This document shows positions 59,818 to 64,000 of a DNA stretch of 64,000 nucleotides, one piece after another. The DNA lies in assembly GCF_029525555.1 (NCBI RefSeq), contig NZ_JAPDHZ010000008.1:1-64000 (forward strand). The letters are read 5' to 3'. A program made the position numbers and the translations under genes. The notes below the pieces were generated by a model, which saw nothing but the letters and a program-made list of their open reading frames with translations, searched no databases and was not told the origin of the DNA. The DNA is from Cohnella ginsengisoli (GTDB lineage: Bacteria > Bacillota > Bacilli > Paenibacillales > Paenibacillaceae). Numbering within the stretch: the first letter of the stretch is position 1; the number at the start of each line of letters is the position of its first letter.

Positions 59818-61341
59818 TCAGGTCAGCCTGTTCACCAGCACGTCGTATTCCGGACTTTTGAGGAAGTTGTCGATCGAAATATGCTCGGCGTTCGGCGCCT
59901 TCTGTCTGGCGCGGTCGGTGAGCGTCTTGTGCGTGATGACGATATCCGCGTCGTCCGGAATGTCGCCGATCGCCGTATTGACGACCGTCACGTTCGATCC
60001 CGCGGCCTTCATCTTCTTCCGCAGGATGGATGCGCCCATGGCGCTCGAGCCCATGCCGGCATCGCAGGAGAAGACGATCTTGCGCACGTCCTCCTTATCT
60101 TTAACCGCGGATGCCGCCGCTTGAAGACTTGCGTCCACGTACGCCGTGTCCGGGAGCGAAGGCCGCGCGCCGCCAGAAGCCGTGACGCCGGCGACCGGCG
60201 CCGCGGCATTGGCCGCTGCCGCGGCCGCCGCAGGCGTACCCGCCGCTTTCATCGCCCTCATGCGGCTTTGCGCTTCCTCGATATCTTCGTCCTCCGCGTT
60301 TTTCCTCGACGTCTTCAGCAGCAGCGCCGAGACCGCGAAGGATACGATGGCCGCGGTGAGCACGCCGCTCAGCACCGGCAGCAGGCCGCCCTTCGGCGCC
60401 ATCGCGATGTAGGCGAAGATGCTGCCCGGCGAAGGCGGAGCGACCAGTCCCGCGCCGAAGAGCGAGAAGGTGAACGTGCCGGTCACGCCGCCCGCGATGA
60501 CCGCCAGGATCAGGCGCGGATTCATGAGAATGTACGGGAAGTAAATCTCGTGGATGCCGCCGAAGAAGTGAATGATCGCCGCGCCGGAAGCCGACTGCCG
60601 GGCGGAGCCGCGGCCGACCAGCATATAGGCCAGCAGAACGCCGATGCCGGGACCCGGGTTCGATTCGAGCATGAACAGAATCGACTTGCCGGTGCGCGAC
60701 GCCTCTTCCAGCGCGATCGGACTCAGCACGCCGTGATTGATCGCGTTGTTGAGGAACAGGATCTTCGCCGGCTCGATGAGCACGTTCGCCAGCGGGATCA
60801 GGTTGTGATTGACCAGGAACTCGACGCCGTCCGACAGCCAGGACGTGAGCTGCTCGATGATCGGACCGATGCCCGAGAATGCCAGCAGCGTCAGGCCAGC
60901 GCCGATGATGCCGAGCGAGAAATTGTTGACCAGCATCTCGAAGCCCGCCTTGATCTTGCCTTCCACGGACTTGTCGAACTGCTTCAGCACCCACGCCGCG
61001 AGCGGACCGCAGATCATGGCGCCGAGGAACATCGGGATGTCGGTGCCGACGATGATGCCCATCGTCATGAGCGCGCCGATGACGCCGCCTCGCGTCTTGT
61101 GCACCATCGTGCCTCCGGTATAGCCGATCAGAATCGGAAGCAGATACGTGATGATCGGACCGACGAGCTTCGCAAGCTCCGAATTCGGCGCCCAACCGGT
61201 CGGTATGAACAAGGCGGTGATGATGCCCCAGGCGATGAACGCCCCGATGTTCGGCATGACCATGCCGCTCAGGAAACGCCCGAATTTCTGGACGCCTACG
61301 CGTATGCCACCGCTAGAAGCAGAACGCTGTACATGCTCCAT
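59818..61341 (-). CDS. mtlA: PTS mannitol transporter subunit IICB
   Basis: 507 aa. The IIC membrane domain (~20-350) has the GIHEIYFPYILMNPRLI signature. An Ala-rich linker (~375-420) follows, then IIB with phospho-Cys in IVFSCDAGMGSSAMGAS. Mannitol is phosphorylated on entry. A separate IIA is encoded by mtlF. AAGGAGG lies 7 bp before the start. First gene of the operon. Confidence 0.95.
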   Translation of the reverse strand: MEHVQRSASSGGIRVGVQKFGRFLSGMVMPNIGAFIAWGIITALFIPTGWAPNSELAKLVGPIITYLLPILIGYTGGTMVHKTRGGVIGALMTMGIIVGTDIPMFLGAMICGPLAAWVLKQFDKSVEGKIKAGFEMLVNNFSLGIIGAGLTLLAFSGIGPIIEQLTSWLSDGVEFLVNHNLIPLANVLIEPAKILFLNNAINHGVLSPIALEEASRTGKSILFMLESNPGPGIGVLLAYMLVGRGSARQSASGAAIIHFFGGIHEIYFPYILMNPRLILAVIAGGVTGTFTFSLFGAGLVAPPSPGSIFAYIAMAPKGGLLPVLSGVLTAAIVSFAVSALLLKTSRKNAEDEDIEEAQSRMRAMKAAGTPAAAAAAANAAAPVAGVTASGGARPSLPDTAYVDASLQAAASAVKDKEDVRKIVFSCDAGMGSSAMGASILRKKMKAAGSNVTVVNTAIGDIPDDADIVITHKTLTDRARQKAPNAEHISIDNFLKSPEYDVLVNRLT

Positions 61342-61407
61342 TTCGGTTCCTCCTTAAAATTAACCGCTTTCTTTTCGCGGCACTCCGCCAGCGGTCGATA
61401 TGCGTTT

Positions 61408-61475
61408 ATAGTACCCCTCGCTCACTTCCGCGGCAACAGAAGGAAAACGCGAATTTGTCAATCATACTGTTGACA
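61408..61475 (-). promoter_or_regulatory. mtl operon promoter with upstream MtlR-like operator
   Basis: Minus strand TTGCCG (61436-61431), 17-bp spacer, TACTAT (61413-61408). About 64 bp upstream of the predicted start an inverted repeat, TGTCAA-N8-TTGACA (61456-61475), resembles the MtlR site TTGNCACA-N4-TGTGNCAA in half-site and spacing. That position suits an activator. 61480-61640 shows nothing else. Confidence 0.65.
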
Positions 61476-61647
61476 GCATTTGATGTTTTTATGAGGCGGC
61501 AGCCAGCCGTGCGGGTTCTACTGCGATCATGCAAAGATACATCATTCAAGTCAGTGCGGCGTTCTTTCTCGAACGATCGCCCAGGCTCGCCATCCTGGCC
61601 GTGAAGGATGAGCGTTCGCAGTAGGGTTAAGTCGTTGCCTGGACGCA

Positions 61648-61680
61648 AAGAAGAACGGCCGAAAAGCTTCGACCGTTCTA
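61648..61680 (-). terminator. Terminator of the MFS transporter gene
   Basis: Minus strand AGAACGGTCGAA and a pairing arm ending CCGTTCT, then TCTTTG, 30 bp after the stop. Confidence 0.65.
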
Positions 61681-61710
61681 TGCAATAGGACTTCCCGTCC
61701 CGGCCTTCTT

Positions 61711-63144
61711 TTAGTCGACGGCCGCGCCGGCCGGCAGGATCTTGCCGGGTTCGCCCGCCTCCCGCCGCGAACGCTTGTAGAACAGCAGCGTCGCGAGGAA
61801 CGCGGCGCCAAGCATGGCGGCGTAGACATAGAGCACGGGCGTCAGATGCGTCCCGAACTGGTCCGGCGTCGCGATCTCGCCGCCCTGGCGGAACACGAGG
61901 CTGCCGATGGCGATGCCGAACACGCCGCCGAGCTCCCGCGTAGCATTGGCGACGCCGCTTGCCTCCCCGGAGCTCGAATCCGGCACGGCGGAGAGTACGC
62001 CCTCGGACAAGGGCGTCAGGCTGAGCCCCATGCCGAGTCCCGCCAGCACCATCGCGGGCGCCAGGTAAGCGAAGGAGAATACGGCGCCGTTCGCGACGAT
62101 GAGGACCGCGAACAGAATCAGCGCGGCCGTCTGCAGGAGCAGGCCGGTCAGCAGCACGCGGCGGGTGCCGAGGCGTCCGATAAAAAGCCCTGCCAGCGGC
62201 GCGGCGACCATCGTGGCGCCGGTCCAGGCCATCTCGCGGACGCCCGCGCCGAGCGCGGAGTAGCCCTGCGCTTGCTGAAGGAACAGCGTGAGCAAGAAGA
62301 TCGCGCCGAAGATGCCGGCGTACAGCCAGAATCCGGCGACGATCAACGCCGAGTAGTCGCGGCTCTTGAACAGGCGGAGCGACAGCAGCGGGTGCGGATG
62401 GCGCCATTCCCAGGCGACGAAAGCGGGGAGCAGCAGCAAGCCTCCCGCGAGCGGCCCCCACACTTCAAATTCTCCCCAGCCCGCTTCGTTCCCGCGAACG
62501 AGACCGAATACGATGCCAAGCATCGAGGCCGCGATGAGTACCAAGCCGAACAGATCGAGCCGTTTCTCTTCGCCTTTCGATTCGCGGATCCAGAGCCAGC
62601 CGAACGCGACGGCGAGCGCCCCGACCGGGACGTTGATCCAGAAAATCGTCTGCCAGGGCGAGCCGTTCACGATGAGCCCGCCCACAAGCGGTCCCGTGGC
62701 GAGTCCGAGCCCGGATACGCCCGACACGATGCCGATCGCCGCTGCCCTGAACTTGGGCGGGAAAGCGGCGCTGACCAGCGTGAGGCTGATCGGCGTGATC
62801 GCGGCTCCGCCTACGCCTTGCAGCGCTCTGGCCAGCGTTAGCCCCCATGCATGCATGCTGAGCGCGGAAGCCAGCGAGCCTAACGTAAATATCGCGATGC
62901 CGAGCAGAAACATCCTTTTGCGCCCGTAGCGCTCCCCCAGCATGCCGAAGGGAATGAGCAGCACGGCGAAGGTCAGCGTGTAGCCGTTGGTGAACCATTC
63001 GAGATCCGCGAGACCCGCGTCGAAAGACTTTTGAATCGACGGCAGCGCCACGCCGAGCACCAGCGTATCCAGCATGACCATGAACAGCGCCAGGCAGACG
63101 ACGACCAGCATCCGGTTCCTTTGCGAAGTTGACATCGTTGACAT
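61711..63144 (-). CDS. MFS drug exporter, DHA2 (14-TM) family
   Basis: 477 aa. Antiporter motifs: LDTLVLGVALPSIQ (TM1, motif D1 type), GERYGRKRM (motif A) and GLGLATGPLVGGLI (motif C). Fourteen membrane segments by hydrophobicity. Start 63144 has AAGGAG 8 bp upstream; the GTG at 63153 lies inside the ribosome site. A perfect palindromic operator lies just upstream. The TetR gene next to it, with the same operator, is the likely repressor. Confidence 0.92.
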   Translation of the reverse strand: MSTMSTSQRNRMLVVVCLALFMVMLDTLVLGVALPSIQKSFDAGLADLEWFTNGYTLTFAVLLIPFGMLGERYGRKRMFLLGIAIFTLGSLASALSMHAWGLTLARALQGVGGAAITPISLTLVSAAFPPKFRAAAIGIVSGVSGLGLATGPLVGGLIVNGSPWQTIFWINVPVGALAVAFGWLWIRESKGEEKRLDLFGLVLIAASMLGIVFGLVRGNEAGWGEFEVWGPLAGGLLLLPAFVAWEWRHPHPLLSLRLFKSRDYSALIVAGFWLYAGIFGAIFLLTLFLQQAQGYSALGAGVREMAWTGATMVAAPLAGLFIGRLGTRRVLLTGLLLQTAALILFAVLIVANGAVFSFAYLAPAMVLAGLGMGLSLTPLSEGVLSAVPDSSSGEASGVANATRELGGVFGIAIGSLVFRQGGEIATPDQFGTHLTPVLYVYAAMLGAAFLATLLFYKRSRREAGEPGKILPAGAAVD

Positions 63145-63156
63145 TCTCAACACTCC

Positions 63157-63174
63157 TTATTTATCGATAAATAA
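63157..63174 (-). promoter_or_regulatory. Palindromic TetR operator before the MFS gene
   Basis: TTATTTATCGATAAATAA, a perfect 18-bp palindrome immediately upstream of the MFS ribosome site. It matches the palindrome before the TetR gene at 15 of 18 bases. Confidence 0.8.
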
Positions 63175-63283
63175 ATTTATACCCTAAAACAGCCGCCAAG
63201 CATCTACATGCAGCCTGGCGGAACAGCGGACGGCGCCGCCGATAGTTCGGATCCTCTCGAATTGCCTGCGATGGGCGAGCGGT

Positions 63284-63814
63284 TTACTCGGGATCGCACC
63301 ACGGAAGCAGCCGCGGGAGCTCTAATATTTGCGAGAGCGCGATGAGAAGTCCCGTGCCGATAAACATGCCGGCCTCGCCGGACGCATTGGGAATGCCCGC
63401 CTGCGCAAACCGGCTTCCGACCATCCGATGAATCTCGTCGAACTTCGCCTTCACTTCTTCGCGGATCGCGGGCTCGGGGATCGCATAGGCTTGCATGACG
63501 AGAAGGATCTCGTTGCGATGGGTGACGAGCAAAGCCTCGAACGCGCCGCCCATCCGGTGAACCAGCTCCTCGGGCGGACTCTCGACGGCGGAGAAAGCGT
63601 GCACCAGCCGACGATAGCCCCGGTCCAGCACGGCCAGGAACAGCTCCTCCTTCGTTCTGAAAAAATGGAACACGTAGGGCTGCGTCACGCCGACGGATTT
63701 GGCGACCAGCGCCGTCGTCGTCTTGTAAAAGCCTTGAAGCGCGAACAGCTCGGCGGCCGCGTCGAGGATTTGTTCTTTGCGCGTCGCCGTGGATGCATCG
63801 TCCCTGGGTGTCAT
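63284..63814 (-). CDS. TetR-family transcriptional repressor
   Basis: 176 aa. N-terminal HTH (AAAELFALQGFYKTTTALVA...VTQPYVFHFFRTKEELF). The C-terminal ~110 residues form a helical ligand and dimer domain. Start ATG 63814 with GGAG 9 bp upstream; a TTG at 63829 is the alternative. It is transcribed toward the MFS exporter. Near-identical palindromes precede both genes, suggesting self-repression and control of efflux. Confidence 0.9.
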   Translation of the reverse strand: MTPRDDASTATRKEQILDAAAELFALQGFYKTTTALVAKSVGVTQPYVFHFFRTKEELFLAVLDRGYRRLVHAFSAVESPPEELVHRMGGAFEALLVTHRNEILLVMQAYAIPEPAIREEVKAKFDEIHRMVGSRFAQAGIPNASGEAGMFIGTGLLIALSQILELPRLLPWCDPE

Positions 63815-63836
63815 GTGCCGCAACTCCAAATCAAGT

Positions 63837-63854
63837 TTATTTATTGATTAATAA
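63837..63854 (-). promoter_or_regulatory. Palindromic TetR operator before the TetR gene
   Basis: TTATTTATTGATTAATAA, a near-perfect palindrome 23 bp upstream of the TetR start, matching 63157-63174 except around the centre. Confidence 0.75.
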
Positions 63855-63978
63855 ATATCATGCGGAGGCTTCCCTTGTCAATACTCTCCCATCTAAATAA
63901 GCTTTGGCGGAACGGGAGGGCTTTGCTTTCGGATTTTTGATAAGATAAGGGTATCTGGACATTTCGGAGGTCGCTAAC

Positions 63979-64000
63979 GTGGACTACATCATATTGGATA
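63979..64000 (+). CDS. Start of a gene cut by the right edge
   Basis: GTG at 63979 follows GGAGG by 8 bp and reads MDYIILD before the window ends. A hydrophobic strand ending in Asp would fit the first strand of a DEDD exonuclease or a similar fold, but seven residues cannot decide. Confidence 0.5.

Overview
The window looks like a GC-rich, endospore-forming Firmicute of the Paenibacillaceae type (Cohnella/Paenibacillus-like). Evidence: sporulation genes (bofA, spo0F, pbpG, spoVAC/spoVAD, a YhcN/YlaJ lipoprotein), Bacillus-style operons (dnaX-ebfC-recR-yaaL-bofA-rrn; rpoE-pyrG-spo0F-fba-murA-rho), a T-box, a c-di-AMP riboswitch, a large Firmicute SRP RNA and many intrinsic terminators. No species name can be read from the sequence alone.

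Layout. 1-4.8 kb: minus-strand rRNA operon in the order 16S-5S-tRNA-Ile-tRNA-Ala-23S, cut by the left edge. 4.9-10 kb: bofA, yaaL, recR, ebfC, dnaX, a sporulation-type histidine kinase and SRP RNA. 10-20.5 kb: sporulation lipoprotein, rpmE, a radical SAM protein, rho with a very long C-terminal low-complexity tail, murA, fba, spo0F, pyrG with a CTP-type attenuator, rpoE. 21-26.6 kb: an S8 protease, ywiB-argS and a second, divergent argS behind an arginine T-box. 26.6-27.5 kb: a satellite-like block of 52-bp tandem repeats plus related short palindromes. 27.5-35 kb: an MCP, an IS3-family element sitting in the loop of the speE terminator, speE, pbpG, ywhD. 35-43.7 kb: secreted and membrane proteins, an M1 peptidase, a c-di-AMP-riboswitch NlpC/P60 hydrolase, a MoxR-DUF58-DUF4129 operon. 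44-51.5 kb: Fur-regulated siderophore ATPase, polysaccharide deacetylase, a spoVA(2mob)-like cluster, an ABC-2 exporter. 51.5-61.5 kb: membrane proteins and a six-gene mannitol operon mtlA-mtlR-mtlF-mtlD-ptsI-ptsH. 61.7-64 kb: a TetR/MFS efflux pair with matching palindromic operators and the first codons of a further gene.

A property of this sequence matters for every reader. At least 23 homopolymer runs (5-8 identical bases) in 18 coding genes each carry exactly one base too many. Removing one base restores a full-length conserved protein in every case, and the gene lengths then divide by three. One further one-base excess lies at a mixed CCCTTTTT site in the radical SAM gene. This looks like systematic homopolymer overcalling rather than pseudogenes. 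Coordinates for those genes span the whole repaired gene, and the shift site is given in each entry.

The most unusual biology is the roughly 445-residue disordered tail on Rho, the exact-period 52-bp palindromic satellite, the 5S gene inside the 16S-23S spacer, the 14-bp tandem repeat in the argS2 leader, the IS inside a terminator loop, and the mannitol operon that ends in its own ptsI-ptsH pair.
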